Shown here: piece after piece, positions 45,330-58,299 of the stretch
Position numbering within the stretch: position 1 is the stretch's first letter
Layout: each line of letters begins with the position of its first letter
Source of the DNA: Nemophila menziesii
Taxonomy: Eukaryota; Streptophyta; Magnoliopsida; Boraginales; Hydrophyllaceae
DNA: 64,000 nt
Assembly (NCBI GenBank): GCA_029959085.1
Contig: JARWIR010000005.1
Coordinates: 374,501-438,500, forward strand
Direction of reading: 5' to 3'
Made by a program: the position numbers and the translations under genes
Notes under the pieces: model-generated
Seen by the model: only the letters and a program-made list of their open reading frames with translations
Told to the model about the DNA's origin: nothing
The model's database searches: none

Positions 45330-46990
45330 TACTGGTTGCGGGTGATGTAACCGATGATAATATCATCTTCTTCATCAAAACTGGGTTTTCAATTTTTTTT
45401 GGGAACCTACATCAGCTTGGATCTCTCGAACCCACTAATCTATGTGTTTTCCTGTCGATAAAATAGAATGTCAACGCTAACGGGAAACGCTTCTGCAGAG
45501 AACGGATCTAAGTAGCAAGAAAAGTATGTAAGGTATTGTGTTCCATAGAGATTAATGCGATTTAAGTGTTTTATTCTAGAGAAAATGTAAAGTTTATATC
45601 TAGATAGCAAATACTAAAGCAATAAATGATAAATTGTTTGTGGATTTTCAGAATAGTTATCAACTACAAACGAGTATGAAACTGAAAAGGATTAAACAAT
45701 TACTAATGATTAAACTGATTGCGAATAAGTAAAAAACTAATGTAAATAAAGGATTAAATCTAAATGAGATGGATGCTTGAGGATATTGCTAAGTGATGTC
45801 TATGCCGTTAAATGAATTTGTTATTCTATAAGGGTGAATTGGTTTGTCTATTCACATTACTCGGGAATCTAACTATATTTCCTATTCGGGCGCCTAGATC
45901 ATCTAACTTACACACACCCGGATATCCGATGAATTACGTACAAGACTGAAATGACTACCTTGCGTGCAAGGAACCCACTGGTCCAAGGCACTAGGCGTTT
46001 AAGTACTAAGTCAGTATAATATCAACCCCCTCACAGATGTTACCTAAATTACAAGAGCTCCTACTACTTATCCAGAGCATATGAGTTATTTAAAAAAGTA
46101 CAAGAACAATGGAATATAATAAAGCTATACCCAATTCAATTAAACATATATTTATGTCCCAAATGTAATAACAATCTCAAATAACTAAACAAAACTCATT
46201 ACAATAGCATCCTCAAGCATTAAAGAGTTTAGCTCATAATCAAATTAAGAGTGAAAAAAGTAAAACTAATGCTAGAATCATATTTAAAATTGAAAATAAA
46301 TAGGATTTACTCATGAAAGTAAGATGAAATGGTGATTGGTTGAGGTTGAAGATGAAGGTTCATGGATAAACACTTAATTTCTCCTCTTCCAGCTCTTCTA
46401 TCTTCTCCTGTGTGATAAAAATAATTTGGATAATTGATGGATCATGATAAAATATTTGAAATAAGGCTTATATAGCATGCCAAATTCATGTGGGACTTCT
46501 CTAGTATTAGGAAATTAGGTTTAAGAAGGGCCCAACCCGTTTTTGTAAAGAGGTTTTAGGTTCGAACCACGTTGACGGTTTTTAAAATAACTTCTTCATC
46601 TTAACTCCGAATTGACTTCAGTCACCTGCCACGTAACCGTGACTTCAAGCTATTTCCCATAATCAAATTACTAGGTCATAACTCTTTTCAACAAATCGTG
46701 ATGACAACATCATTAAGGTGTAAGATTTCTTCAATGAACGCTCTAACTTCCCAGAGTGGCTCTAAACTTCAATTTTGCTTTGACTTGGAGTTTCTCTTCA
46801 TTATTTGACTTATTGTCTTCATTTTGGACCTTTGTATCAAACATTTACCTAAAAGTCATACACTAAACACACAATTAAAGCGCAAAAGCTCAATAAATAG
46901 CAAATAGTCCAAAATTAGATATGAAAGTGCAATATAGCCAAATATAAGGAAAAATTCCCCACTTAGTCTCAATAAACTCATAAAAAAAAT
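45330..46990. mobile_element. Probable noncoding remnant of a gypsy-type retrotransposon
   Basis: This has no ORF. The text has the feel of the long untranslated or LTR regions of plant gypsy elements, with stretches such as AAGGTATTGTGTTCCATAGA, CACTAGGCGTTTAAGTACTA and CTCTTCCAGCTCTTCTATCT. The assignment rests on general resemblance only. No LTR pair or primer-binding site was found. Confidence 0.3.
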
Positions 46991-47221
46991 GTCTCTAAGA
47001 TGGATTTAGTCATCACAAAATTAGAGATATCAAGAACTCCAACTTAAAGTTTTGTCGTCCCGACAAAATAGAAAAAGAAAAGAAAAGGAGTTTGGAAGGG
47101 TCTAAGCCAAATAAGCCAAAGAAGAGAGAAAGAATAGAAAACATAATGAATGACACAAAAGCTAAAATATTTAAAAGTCTCATATAGTATACTTTACAAA
47201 CTAAATCAAATATACACTTAT

Positions 47222-49940
47222 CAACTCGTGGTTATATACTTATGATTTTGTATTTTTTTTGTAAAACACGTCATTTTGCCAGATTTTATTACAAAACCAA
47301 AAATTGACATTTCTTGTCTATTAGTTTGAGAATATGGTATTATAATATATAAGAACAAAAACGGGTCAATTTGTTGTTATATACTTATGATTTTGTATTT
47401 TTTCTAAAACACGTCATTTTATGGGTTAACACTCACGCATTTTGCCAAATTTTATTACAGAACCAAAAATTGATGTTTCTTGTTCATTAGCTTGAGGAAA
47501 TGGTATTATGATATATAAGAACAAAAACGGGTCAATTCGTGGTTATATACTTATGATTTTGTATTTTTCTAAAACGCGTCATTCTGTGGGTTAACACTCA
47601 CGCATTTTGCCAGATTTTATGACAGAACCAAAAATTGACATTTATTGTTTATTAGCTTGAGGATATCGTATTATGATATTTCAGAACAGTAATGGGTCAA
47701 TTCGTGGTTATATACTTATGATTTTATATTTTTTTCTAAAAGATGTCATTTTGTGGGTTAACACTCACGCATTTTGCCAAATTTTATGACGGAACCAAAA
47801 ATTGACGTTTCTTGTTTATTAGCTTGAGGATATCCTATAATAATATTTCATAAAAGAATGGGTCAATTCGTGTTTATATACTTATGATTTTGTATTTTTT
47901 CTAAAACGCGTCATTTTGTGGGTTAACACTCACGCATTTTGCCAGATTTTATTACAGAATCTAAAATTGACGTTTCTTGTTTATTAGTTTGAGGATATGG
48001 TAATATGATATATAAGAACAAAAACGGGTCAATTTGTGGTTATATACTTATGATTTTGTATTTTTTTCTAAAATAAGCATTTTGCTAGATTTTATGACAG
48101 AACCAAAAATTGACGTTTCTTGTTTATTAGCTTGAGGATATCGTATTATGACATGACAGAAACGGGTCAATTCATGGTTATATACTTATAATTTTGTATT
48201 TTTTCTCAAACGCGCAATTTTATGGGTTAACACTCACGCATTTTGCCAGATTTTATGACAAAACAAAAAATTGACGTTTCTTATTTATTAGCTTGAGGAT
48301 ATCGTATTATGATATTTCAGAATAATAACGGGTCAATTCATGGTTATATACTTATGATTTTGTATTTTTTTCTAAAACGCGCCATTTTGTGAGTTAACAC
48401 TCACACATTTTGCCAGATTTTATTTCAAAACAAAAAATTGATGTTTCTTGTTTATTTGATTGAGGATATGGTATTATGATATATAAGAATGAAAACGGTC
48501 AATTCGTGGTTATATACTAATGATTTTGTAATTTTTCTAAAACACGTCATTTTGTGGGTTATAACACTCACGCATTTTGCCAGATTTTATGACAGAACCA
48601 AAAATTGACGTTTCTTGTTTATTAGGTTGAATATATTGTATTATGATATATAAGAACGAAAATGGGTCAATTCGTGGTTATTTACATATGATTTTGTATG
48701 TTTTCTAAAAACGCGCCATTTTGTGGGTTAACTAACACTCACGCATTTTGCCAGATTGTATTACAAAATAAAAAATTGACGTTTCTTGTTTATTAGCTTG
48801 AGGATATTGTATTATGATATATAAAAACAAAAACGGGTCAATTCGTGGTTATATACTTATGATTTTGTATTTTTTCTAAAACGCACTATTTTGTGGGTTA
48901 ACTAACACTCACGCATTTTGCCAGATTTTATTACAAAACTAAAAATTGACGTTTCTTGTTTATTAGCTTGAGGATATGGTATTATGATATAAGAACAAAA
49001 CGGGTCAATTCGTTGTTATATACTTATAATTTTGTATTTTTTCTAAAACGCGTCATTTTGTGGGTTAACACTCACGCATTTTGCCAGATTTTATGACGGA
49101 ACCAAAAATTGACATTTCTTGTTTATTAGCTTTAGGATATCGTATTATGATATTTCATAACAGAGACGGGTCAATTCGTGGTTATATACTTATAATTTTG
49201 TATTTTTTTTCTAAAACGCGTCATTTTGTGGGTTAACAGTCACACGTTTTGCCAGATTTTATTACAAAACCAAAAATCGACGTTTCTTGTTTATTAGCTT
49301 GAGGATATGGTATTATAATATATAAGAACGAAAACGGGTCAATTCGTGGTTATATACTTATGATTTTGTATTTTTTTCTAAAACGCGTCATTTTGTGGGG
49401 TAACACTCACGCATTTTGCCAGATTTTATGACGGAACCAAAAATTGACGTTTATTATTTATTAGCTTGAGGATATCGTATTATGATATTTCATAACAGAA
49501 TCGGGTCAATTCGGGTTTATATATACTTATGATTATGTATTTTTTTCTAAAACGCGTCATTTTGTTGATTAACCCCACTCACTCATTTTGCCAGATTTTA
49601 TGACGGAACCAAAAATTGACGTTTTTTGTTTATTAGCTTGAGGACATCGTATTACGATATTTTAGAATGGAAACGGGTCAATTCGTGGTTATATACTTAT
49701 GATTTTGTAGTTTTTTCTAAAACGCGCCATTTTGTGGGTTAACACTCACGCATTTTGCCAAATTTTACTACAGAACCAAAAATTGAAGTTTCTTTTTTTT
49801 TAGCTTGAGGATATGGTATTATAACATATAAGAATGAAAACGGGTCAATTCGTGGTTATATACTTATGATTTTGTATTTTTTTTCTAAAACGCATCATTT
49901 TGTGGGTTAACACTCACGCATTAATTTTATGACAGAACGA
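47222..49940. repeat. Satellite array 1, ~166-bp monomer, about 16 units
   Basis: The phrase ACGGGTCAATTCGTGGTTAT recurs about every 160-175 bp (for example at 47361, 47527, 48333 as a variant, 48833, 49334, 49838). Each is followed by CTAAAACGCGTCATTTTGTG, TTAACACTCACGCATTTTGC and GACGTTTCTTGTTTATTAGC. All units have the same orientation. Sequence differences of roughly 5-15 % by eye, plus small indels, separate the copies. The monomer length is close to nucleosomal DNA. No coding frame persists. Confidence 0.92.
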
Positions 49941-50480
49941 AAAAGGGTTTTCTAACAAAAAAAAGAAAAATAAAAGTACGCTCTCGGATGCATCTGTTGT
50001 GGTCGAAGCTCAATAAACCATTAGAAAAACTCGTCGAAGTGATCTCATGCACAAGAAAACCGTCAAACATCTCGAAGCTCAGGACATCTCGAACGGAGCT
50101 CAAGAAAATCATTCGAATCCTTCCATTAACGTCGAATCTATTCATAGATTAGAGATCTTGTCCGGATCTTCTCAACAAGACAAAAGAAAACCTCTTGAAA
50201 CCTTCCATTAACGTCGGAGGTCTTCAGGGATAGCTCGAAACCTGCACAAAGATCTGGCTCGCCATGGTAGATAGCGGCTTGAAAACGTGAACTTCTCGAG
50301 CTTCATGTGGCGGGAGCTTCAGGTTGTGGGAGAGTAGCTTGAAAACGTGACCGGAGTTCCATCACTGTTATAACTTCCATCACTGCCATAGCTTATACTC
50401 ACATGACCGGAGTTCCATCCTTCCATACTCGCTGCTTTTGAAATTAATTGGAAAAAAGAGAGGATTATAGGGTAACGGGA
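49941..50480. other. Spacer right of satellite array 1
   Basis: Moderately GC sequence with repeated CTCGAA and AGCTCG motifs. The segment AGGGTTTTCTAACAAA occurs at 49955 and again at 50524 as a direct repeat, bracketing it. A 72-codon minus frame has no recognised domain. It may be the interior of an element whose end is the 50480-50730 repeat. Confidence 0.35.
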
Positions 50481-50730
50481 AAAAGAGAGAGTGAGGAGAG
50501 AGAATGACTAATGGGTGATAGTTTAGGGTTTTCTAACAAATATGATTAAAATTAGTATATATAGGAATAAAAAAAAAATAGGGATAAAAATGTAACTGAA
50601 TTTTTGGATTATAGTGTAAAATCTTATTTGAGGTCTTTAATAAGAAGCGAAAGTAAGTGGGCTTGGGAAAGGGCATAGGGGGTGTCTTCAAGACCCGTTG
50701 GGTAAAAATCTCATATATTTTTCTTTCGTA
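50480..50730 (-). repeat. Inverted copy of the repeat found at 35974-36215
   Basis: The reverse complement reads GAGATTTTTACCCAACGGGT, CTTGAAGACACC, ATAAGATTTTACACTATAAT and further CCTATATATACTAA, following the order of the left end of the 35974-37240 element. It is likely an end of a second copy of that family. Confidence 0.6.
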
Positions 50731-51745
50731 AGTGACAATGATCTTCTTTTTGATGTGAGAGATCATTTCCCTATTTTTTCTTTCTTTTATATCTCATATA
50801 TTTTTCTCATCTTTTTCAAATCTTTTTCTTTCTTTCTTACCCCGGTTAAGGGTTACAATACAATTAACAAGTGATCAAAAAGTATATTACAAACGCAAAC
50901 CCCACCCAATAATATTTTCCCATAAATTACCACCCCAAACTCAAGCTCTAGACGAGCGTCAAAACATTGCGATTCGAGTGCGGGTCATATGGAAAGTACC
51001 TGGAAATCTAAAGGATAAGGCTTATAACATGGATAATAAAAAGGCTACAAAAGGCAAATAAGTGGCTAAGACGGATACTATATCAATTAAAATGGATAGC
51101 AGGCTAAAGGCATAATGGGCTAACAAAGAACTACCTTAATCATGTCCTATCCTACATAAAGGATTCACTTCCTCGCTTTTAGCACGTTCATTAAATAGGT
51201 TATACGCTAGTTTGAATTTGACATTCTACACACCACCCATGCTCCCTAAGGTTAAACCTATTTCTACCGCATTGCTCACTAATCTTATCTTTACTTTTAA
51301 CATGCATTTCATAAAAATCCTCTAAGCATATGCATTTATAAATCTACTATTTACTATCATTAACTCATTAACATTCAACTTAACAGATACATTCATTAAA
51401 TTCTACTTCAACCTTCACACTTATTGAAAACAAATAAATACACATAAAGTGGGGAGGGGGCAACGGATACCCGACCCACAACTCAAAGGTGAGTCGTGAC
51501 ATCCACTACTCGAAACAAACTCAATAAAAATAAAGACAAATACCTCATATACAAATAGAGAAAGGTGGTAGAGAAAGAGACACATACTCTCGAGGCTATT
51601 GCCTCACGTGATCATCGTCTAAGATGAATTGTGGTGGATCCTTCGCGGTATCGTTTCTTGTTTTCTCCAGGAGTGTAATGATGTGCACTTGATTGGATTT
51701 GATTAGTGCAACATCATTGGCGATGAGGGTTTGAGCTGTTTTGAT
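50731..51745. other. Intergenic, probable retroelement-derived, no ORF
   Basis: A T/C-rich stretch (50760-50840) is followed by AT-rich sequence without coding frames. GTGGGGAGGGGGCAACGGAT near 51450 is a purine-rich island. No gene is seen. Confidence 0.35.
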
Positions 51746-52673
51746 TTACTTAAGTTGCTCACTCACCTTCTCTTGCCAAGGAGATCCCTTAAAGTTCACT
51801 CCACTCAAAATATTCTCAACGCACGCATCATCTAAAACGGAACTTAGACTATTAAATAGCCTCTCATTCTCCCCAAGAGTCACATCCGCTGACATCACTA
51901 GGCTAGTGATAATTGATGGGTATTTCAAGTTAAAGAAATTATTCGGTTTGACAATGAAGTACATTACCTCATCAAATATCACTTGTTCCATATGAACTTC
52001 TTCCTCTCTCATAATACAATCCAACAAGATGGCGGATTTCTGAAGTATATACGCGAATCAAGTGCTACCCAAGGCCTGAAGGTGCAAGAAAATGGTACCA
52101 AATTCTCGCATTAGGGTAAAAATACTTGTAGGGCCAAGAAGTCCTCAACTTATCCTTATAATTGTTCAATACCCACTCCTCATTAAACACCCTTTCATGT
52201 AGTTTTTTCCAATCAAAACTTTCGATGTTATTCATAGCTTGTTGGTACTTGCATGGTTCTACCAATTTTCTCATTTGAAAATGGCTTCTAATGTCTTCAA
52301 ATATGAATGAAACCAACTTATCCCGAATCTGAACTCTTCCATTTCTACCTTGTTGAAACAGGCCAAGATAGAACTCTCTTACTATCACATTCAACTTCGA
52401 GTGCTCCATCATGAAATACTTCATTTCCAAGCTTTCCCCCGTCTCAAGAAATCTCTTATATCTACCTCTTTCTACTTCTTCGTGAAATTTACGCTCGTAT
52501 GTGAGTGTCAAAGACGACACAAGTAAGGTTACAATACTTTCTAGCGTCCTAGGGTGATCTCTTTTTTTGGATGAAGATGTCTTGGCTTGAAGAGATTGTG
52601 GTACTTTCATCTTTAGTTTCTCGATCACTCTTGACTCCACAACAACCGATTTCTCTTTATCCAAAGTACTCAA
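51746..52673 (-). pseudogene. Degraded plant transposon-associated ORF
   Basis: Two minus frames lie end to end: 52673-52065 (202 codons, Ser/Lys-rich start, then ...WPYKYFYPNARIWYHFLAPS) and 52027-51746 (LLDCIMREEEVHMEQV-like, VMYFIVKPNN, KYPSIITSLVMSADVTLGEN). Together they follow the layout of the 'putative plant transposon protein' domain (R-x-W-hydrophobic core, then a cell-division of the domain reading LFCI...SIDVGRII...FPSLITALC). A frameshift or stop between 52064 and 52028 breaks it. The family name is from recall; function is unknown. Confidence 0.55.
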
Positions 52674-53782
52674 ATCACCGTTTTGCTTCTTTTTTTTTAC
52701 TCACGTAAACTTCAAGTTACTTCCTCTTGTTCTAACCTAAATCCGTGTATAAATTCTTTTTTACTCTCTTCCACTAGCAAGTATCTCAGTTCTCAATGTC
52801 ATATTTTTTCACCCTTAGCTCAAAATTTTACTAAACCTTGTAATTTACCTTCAAATGGATGAATGAGGTAGGATTTAGAGGTGAGAAAGTATGAGAAATG
52901 TGTTTTAATATGTGGGTATGAAGGATTTTTTACGAAATAAGAAGGAATTTAAGACTTAGGAAAAAATATTGCTTGAAATTTTTTGGTTTGATTCTTGATT
53001 TCTTGTGTTCTTGGAATAATTTTGGATGGTTATTGTTGTTAGGAATGATTGAAGGATGATTTTGGGTATGAAAAGTAGGTTATTTGCGTGTGTTTTGATG
53101 GGTGGTGAAGCTTTGGTCGAATCTCTAATGGTGGTGGAATGTGTGGGAAAGATGAAGCTTTGAGGTTTAGGTCTTGTGTAGCTCAAAATCCATTTTCATC
53201 TTTTCTTTACGTCGCGGCGCACTGCGGCTATGGCGCGGTACAACACACCTCGATTTCTTTCAAAACTCTCTGACATTACATTCGTGAACCTTAGTGCGCA
53301 CATATTGCTTTCGTGCGGTACACCGCGGCTATGGTGCGGTGCACCGAGAGACTTGTTTGATATTTCGCGGTCCACAAACTAACAATCAAATTTCTGCCCA
53401 AAACCATCCATGGACCCCCCTAGGGCTTTATCATAGTCTTCACCATTAAGTAAACATACCATGAATTAACCAAAACACACATCTACCAATTCTATATGCG
53501 CTTTGGGTGCCCAAATTTGGTTTAATTTGTTGAGCAAGTACTTATACCAAACATAATGACCTAACAATTTATTAATTAAAGAACGCTACCATACCTGACA
53601 TCTCTTACGTTTCTGTTCGGCCGTTCTGATCAGTTGAGGGTATGAGTCATCTCCTACTGGTATGTCATCCTCCATCGCAATATTATTCCCACCAACTTAT
53701 ATTATGGATGTCTTTCTATTTGTCGCTTGAGAATTTGAATGAATGACATATGAAGTCTTGAAGACCATTTTTATACCTAATA
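52674..53782. other. Spacer with GC-rich palindromic motifs
   Basis: It is mostly AT-rich. At about 53210-53350 lies a GC-rich cluster with GTGCGGTACACCGCGGCTAT, GGTGCGGTGCACCGAG and related forms. No gene is recognised. Confidence 0.4.
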
Positions 53783-54232
53783 GGAATTGTGTGGATATAT
53801 TTTTCTCTAAAAGAGTATTTGCAATCTTATGGGTCAATAATACCCACGTGGGTATATATAAGCAAACAAATTTAAAAAAAAAATCATTCATTTCATTTAC
53901 AGAAACAATTATCTCCTCCCTTCTTTCAGGCGAAACAAAGAGGCACTCTCCTCTCCTCTCTCCAATAAAACAGAATGACACTCAAGTAAAATTTTCCATG
54001 GTTTGAGATCTGCTCTCTTCGTCCAAAAAAACTGTTATCTCTTCTCTCTCCTCTATCATATCTTCTTCAATACCATTTGCTTGAAATCTTCCATCGTGTG
54101 GATCGCATAATCTTGGTGATCTTTCTCCATGGAAGTTTCATTCGAGATAATGAAGCCTTGTTTGCGATTTGTTATAATGAAAGTCTCGTTTAAGAAGAGA
54201 TTCGTTGATAGAACGAAGCAATGACAGTTTCA
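53783..54232 (+). repeat. ~450-bp direct repeat, left copy, with promoter-like motifs
   Basis: It begins GGAATTGTGTGGATATATTT and ends AACGAAGCAATGACAGTTTC. The right copy is at 57824-58269. It contains a perfect G-box palindrome CCCACGTGGG (53843-53852) directly followed by TATATATAAG. Then comes a leader-like CT-rich stretch and an open stretch encoding ...DFKQ (minus strand) that is broken in this copy. The two copies look about 90 % identical by eye. Confidence 0.85.
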
Positions 54233-57200
54233 GGATATGGTATTATGATATATAAGAACAAAAATGGGTCAATTCGTGGTTATATACTTATGATTTTTTA
54301 TTTTCTCTAAAACGCGTCATTTTGTGGGTTAACACTCACGCATTTTGTCAGAGTTTATGACGGAACCAAAAATTGATGTTTCTTGTTTATTAGCTTGAGG
54401 ATACCGTATTATGATATATAAGAACAAAAATGGGTCAATTCGTTGTTATATACTTATGACTTTGTATTTTTTTTCTAAAAACGCGTCATTTTGTGGGTTA
54501 ACACTCACGCATTATGCCAAATTTCATGACGAGGCCAAAAAATGACGTTTCTTGTTTATTAGATTGAGGATATCGTATTATGATATTTTAGAATAGAAAC
54601 GGGTCAATTCGTGGTTATATACTTATGATTTTGTATTTTTTTTCTAAAATGCGCCATTTTGTAGGTTAACGCTCACGCATTTTGCCAGATTTTATTACAG
54701 AACCAAAAATTGATGTTTCTTGTTTATTAGCTTGAAGATACCGTATTATGATATATAAGAACAATAACGGGTCAATTCGTGGTTATATACTTATGATTTT
54801 TTATTTTTTTCTAAAACGCGCCATTTTGTGGGTTAACACTCACGCATTTTGCCAGGTTTTATTACAGAACTAAAAATTGAAGTTTCTTGTTTATTAGCTT
54901 GAGGATATGGTATTATGATATATAAGAAAAAAACGGGTCAATTCGTAATTATATATTTATGATTTTGTATTTTTTCTAAAACGCGTCATTTTTTGGGTTA
55001 ACACTCATGCATTTCGCCAGGTTTTATGACGAACCAAAAATTGTCCTTTCTTGTTTATTAGCTTGAGGATATCGTATTATGATATTTCAGGACAGAATCA
55101 GATCAATTTGTGGTTATATACTTATTATTTTGTATTTTTTTCTAAAACGCGCCATTTTGTGGGTTAACACACACGCATTTTGCCAGATTTTATGACAGAA
55201 CCAAAAATTGACGTTTCTTGTTTATTAGCTTGAGGATATGGTATTATGATATATGTAAGAAAATAACGGGTCAATTCTTGGTTATATACTTATGATTTTG
55301 TATTTTTTCTAAAACGCACCATTATATTGTTAACACTCACGCATTGTGCCAGATTTTATTACAGAACCAAAAATTGACGTTTCTTGTTTATTAGCTTGAT
55401 GATATGGTTTTATGATATATAAGAACGAAAACGGGTCAATTATTGGTTATATACTTATGATTTTGTAGTTTTTCTAAAACGCGTCATTTTGTGGGTTAAC
55501 ACTCACACATTTTGCCAGATTTTATTACAGAACCAAAAATTGACGTTTTTTGCTTGTTAGCTTGAGGATATGGTGTTATGATATATAAGAACAAAAACGG
55601 GTTACATATTTATGATTTTGTATTTTTTCTAAAACGCGTTATTTTGTTGGTTAACACTCACGCATTTTGCCAAATTTTATGACGGAACCAAAATATGACT
55701 TTGCTTATTTATTATCTTGAGGATATCGTATTATGATATTTCATAACAGAATCAGGTCAATTCGTGGTTATATACTTATGATTTTGTATTCTTTTTCTAA
55801 AACGCGTCATTTTGTGGGTTAACACTCACGCATTTTGCCAGATTTTATTACAGAACCAAAAATTGACGTTTCTTGTTTATTAGTTTGAGGATATGTTATT
55901 ATGACAGAACATAAACGAGTCAATTTGTTGTTATATACTTGGTATTTTGTATTTTTTACTAAAACGCGCCATTTTGTGGGTTAACACTCACGCATTTTGC
56001 CAGATTTCATAACGGAACCAAAAATTAACGTTTCTTGTTTATTAGTTTGACGATACCATATTATGATATATAAGAACAAAAATGGGTCAATTAGTGGTTA
56101 TATAATTATTATTTTGTATTTTTTTCAAAAACGCGTCATTTTGTGGTTAACACTCACGCATTTTGCCAGATTTTATTACAGAACCAAAAATTGACGTTTC
56201 TTGTTTATTAGCTTGAGGATATGGTATTATGATATTTCAGAATGAAAACGGGTCAATTCGTGGTTATGAACTTCTGATTTTGTATTTTTATCTAAAATGT
56301 GTCATTTTGTGGGTTAACACTCATGCATTTTGCTAGATTTTATTACCAAACCAAAAATTGACGTTTCTTGTTTATTAGCTTGAGGATATGGTATTATGAT
56401 ATATATGAGAACGAAAACGGGGCAATTCGTGTATTTTTTCTAAAACGCGCCATTATGTGGGTTAACACTCACGCATTTTGCCATATTTTATTACAAAACC
56501 AAAAATTGACGTTTCTATTTTATTAGCTGAGGATATGGTTTTATGATATATAAGAACAAAAACGGGTCAATTCGTGGTTATATATTTATGATTCTGTATT
56601 TTTTTCTAAAACGCGTCATTTTGTGGGTTAAAACTCACGCATTTTGCCAGATTTTATTACAGAACCAAAAATTGACGTTTCTTGTTTATTAGCTTGAGGA
56701 TATGGTATTATGGTATATAAGAACGAAAAAGGGTCAATTCGTGATTATATATTTATGATTTTGTATTTTTTCTAAAACGCGTCATTTTGTGAGTTAACAT
56801 TCACGCATTTTGCCAGATTTTATGACGGAACCAAAAATTGACGTTTCTTGTGTATTAGCTTGAGGATATTGTATTATGGTATTTCAGAACAGAATCGGGT
56901 CAATTCGTGGTTATATACTTATGATTTTGAATTTTTTCTAAAACGCGTCGTTTTGTGGGTTAACACTCACGCATTATGCCAGATTTTATTACAGAACCAA
57001 AAATTGAAGTTTCTTGTTTATTAGTTTGAGAATATGGTATTATGATATTTCAGAACAGAAACAAGTCAATTCATAGGTATATACTTAGTATTTTGTATTT
57101 TTTTCTAAAACGCGCCATTTTGTGGGTTAATACTCACTCATTTTTCCAGATTTCATGACGGAACAAAAAATTGAAGTTTTTTGTTTATTAGATTGAGGAT

Positions 57201-57823
57201 ATCGTATTATGATATATAAGAACGAAAACGGGTCAATTCGTAGTTATATAATTATGATTTTTTATTTTTTTAAAAAACACGCCATTTTGTGGGTTAATAC
57301 TCTCGCATTTTGCCAGATTTTATTACAGAACCAAAAATTGATGTTTCTTGTTTAATAGCTTGAGGACCTGGTATTATGATATTTCTGAATGAAAACGGAT
57401 CAATTTGTGGTTATATACTTATGATTTTGTATTTTTTTCTAAAACGCGCCATTTTGTGGGTCAACACTCACGCATTTTGCCAGATTTTATTACAGAACCA
57501 AAAATTGAAGTTTCTTGTTTATTAGCTTGAGGATATGGTATTATGATATATAAGAACGAAAACGGGTCAATTCTTGGTTATATACTTATGATTTTGTATT
57601 TTTTCTAAAACACGTCATTTTGTGGGTTAACACTCATGCATTTTGCCAGATTTTATTACAGAACCAAAAATTGAATTTTCTTGTTTATTATCTTGGGGAT
57701 ATGGTAATATCATATATAAGAACGAAAACGGGGTAATTCGTGATTATATACTTATGATTTTGTATTTTTTATAAAACGCGTCATTTTGGGTTAACATTCT
57801 CGCATTTTGCCAGAATTTATGAC
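54233..57823. repeat. Satellite array 2, ~166-bp monomer, about 22 units
   Basis: Same monomer as array 1, in the same orientation, for example ACGGGTCAATTCGTGGTTAT at about 54598 and 54767 and AAAACGGGTCAATTCTTGGT at about 57557. The array starts inside the monomer at AGGATATGGTATTATGATAT and stops at TTTATGACGGAA, the same monomer position at which array 1 stops. The array lies exactly between the two ~450-bp direct repeats. Confidence 0.92.
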
Positions 57824-58269
57824 GGAATTGTGTAGATATATTTTTCTCTAAAAGAGTGAAATCTTATGGGTCAATAATACCCACGTGGGTATATAAAAGC
57901 AAAATAGAAAACAAAAAAAAATCATTCATTTCATTTACAGAAACAACTTTCTCATCCCTTCTTTCAGGCGAAACAAAGAGGCACTATTCAATCTCTCTCC
58001 GATAAAACAGAATGACACTCAAGTAAGATTTTCCATGGTTTGAGATTTGCTCTCTTCGTCCAAAAAAACTGTTATCTCTTCTCTCTCCTCAATCATATCT
58101 TCCTCTATACCATTTTGCTTGAAATCTTCCATGGCGTGGATCGCAAAATCTTGGTGATCTTTCTCTATGGAAGATTCATTCGAGATAATGAAGCCTTGTT
58201 TGGGATTTGTTATAATGAAAGTCTCGTTTAAGATGAGATTCGTTGATAGAACGAAGCAATGACAGTTTC
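57824..58269 (+). repeat. ~450-bp direct repeat, right copy, with promoter-like motifs
   Basis: It begins GGAATTGTGTAGATATATTT and ends ACGAAGCAATGACAGTTTC. It has the G-box palindrome CCCACGTGGG (57880-57889) followed by TATATAAAAG. On the minus strand an acidic 90-codon frame (58291-58019) reads FIITNPKQGFIISNESSIEK and EEREEITVFLDEESKSQT; I recognise no family. The frame is open only in this copy. Confidence 0.85.
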
Positions 58270-58299
58270 GTTGATAGTGAAACACATGCATGGTGATTG

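Noticed and set aside
47222..49940. CRISPR-like array
   Set aside because: The repeats are contiguous ~166-bp satellite monomers without spacers, in a plant nuclear genome.
53783..58269. Interpretation as an LTR retrotransposon
   Set aside because: There is no primer-binding site after the left repeat, no polypurine tract before the right one, no target duplication and no gag or pol; the interior is satellite only. It is kept as a direct-repeat-framed array.
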